DNA of 64,000 nucleotides from positions 1 to 64,000 of IMG/VR virus record IMGVR_UViG_3300029319_000003; one strand, given 5' to 3'. Under the pieces are notes generated by a model, which was given only the letters and a program-made list of their open reading frames with translations, searched no databases and had not been told where the DNA came from. Shown piece by piece: positions 63,480 through 64,000 of this stretch (its first letter is position 1; the number at the start of each line of letters is the position of its first letter). Made by a program: the position numbers and the translations under genes. This stretch comes from a virus.

Positions 63480-64000
63480 TTATTCGGCTTCGTCTTTTGC
63501 GAGCAGTTCGTCCACCCAGCCTTCAACAAGTTCCTGACTCCACCCGTGGACTCCAGCATGAATGACCATTTCTCGGTCAATAGCAAGAATTGTCGGATAG
63601 CCTGATACTGGGTAACCATCTTCTGCCGAGTAGTCAACAACACTGGAATCGCCCTGCAAAACTGGAGATACGCTGGGGATTCCATAAATGACCGCCCAAT
63701 CTTGCACATCGTGCAGTTCAACTGAACCGCCGGCATGGTCTTGAAGTAAGACCGTAATCCACACCACGCCATCTTCGTTATACTTTGTGACGTGTGAGGC
63801 GACCTGTGATGCCGCCGCTTGGCACGGTCCACACCATACCACCGAAAAGTCTAAAATAATAATTTTTCCGTAGTAGTCGTCATACAAGGACACCATTTCA
63901 TCTGCCTGATCTTTAAAAGAAAAATCACAAGCATGATCTCCAATCTTGCCGCCGCAATCATCCCATGTTATAGGGTTCGGCTCTTCATCTACAACTTCGG
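63480..64000 (-). CDS. TlpA/ResA-like thioredoxin, start outside the window
   Basis: The frame is open to position 64000 (173 codons visible). ITWDDCGGKIGDHACDFSFK, YYGKIIILDFSVVWCGPCQA with the WCGPC active site, ASQVASHVTKYNEDGVVWIT, YPVSGYPTILAIDREMVIHA with the cis-Pro. The W.DCG..IGDHACDF.. lead-in is typical of secreted redoxin lipoproteins of deltaproteobacteria. It would act in the periplasm or at the surface. A signal sequence is expected just beyond the edge. Neighbour of the VWA lipoprotein; together they look like a host-derived envelope module. Confidence 0.85.
   Translation of the reverse strand, partial: EVVDEEPNPITWDDCGGKIGDHACDFSFKDQADEMVSLYDDYYGKIIILDFSVVWCGPCQAAASQVASHVTKYNEDGVVWITVLLQDHAGGSVELHDVQDWAVIYGIPSVSPVLQGDSSVVDYSAEDGYPVSGYPTILAIDREMVIHAGVHGWSQELVEGWVDELLAKDEAE

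Overview
This is 64 kb of a large tailed-phage genome (Caudoviricetes). Every gene I can support lies on the minus strand, so transcription runs from position 64000 towards 1, with very tight packing and many ATGA or TGATG overlaps. Evidence for a phage: a tape-measure protein, a LysM baseplate-type protein and other tail proteins, an amidase endolysin, a gp32-like SSB, a UvsX/RecA-like recombinase, a gp41/DnaB-like helicase, and dozens of tiny phage-type ORFs. Lipobox signals and an amidase suggest a Gram-negative host. A VWA lipoprotein with an Asp-rich DDDDSA tail and a TlpA-like thioredoxin at the right edge look like deltaproteobacterial or myxobacterial surface proteins, a weak host hint. 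No terminase, portal, capsid gene, tRNA or CRISPR array is visible.

Layout, left to right (late to early in the direction of transcription). 1-10 kb: HSP20 (cut by the edge) and many very small genes, including a paralogous set of SH3-like proteins that begin with a VGDLV-type motif, small membrane peptides, a sulfotransferase, a papain-like hydrolase and a lipoprotein. 9.9-19.5 kb: ten proteins that share an exact 14-residue N-terminal tag (consensus MKxLMENWRRFLxE) followed by unrelated domains: ART-like, nuclease-like, two HExxH zincins, a papain/transglutaminase-like protein, two GNAT-like proteins and a long coiled coil. 19.6-24.1 kb: cupin, Dam methylase, glutaredoxin and small proteins. 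24.2-24.6 kb: a non-coding, highly structured locus with its own promoter. 24.6-32.4 kb: GroEL, a nuclease-like protein, endolysin, ClpP-like protease, P-loop ATPase and an acidic protein. 32.5-51 kb: nucleotide and DNA metabolism (IMPDH/GMPR, Dam, dUTPase, DnaE, nucleotidyltransferase-like, GroES, class II RNR, helicase, 5' exonuclease, UvdE, dCMP deaminase, RecA/UvsX, SSB). 51-61.8 kb: an FtsZ/tubulin-like protein, a compact family A DNA polymerase and tail genes. 61.9-64 kb: small proteins and surface or periplasmic accessory genes.

How the genes work together: the phage makes dNTPs (RNR, dCMP deaminase, dUTPase, IMPDH, glutaredoxin), replicates with its own enzymes, repairs UV damage, folds proteins with its own GroEL, GroES and HSP20, and probably packages a set of enzymes into the head for injection. 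The tag of those enzymes ends in the (L/I)xE|(A/G/S)-like site known for T4 prohead-protease cleavage. That tagged cassette and the structured RNA are the most interesting parts. Twelve sigma70-like promoters, all with a 17-bp spacer and mostly TTGACA/TATATT, control the small-gene, ncRNA and replication regions; several carry palindromes over the -10 or start.
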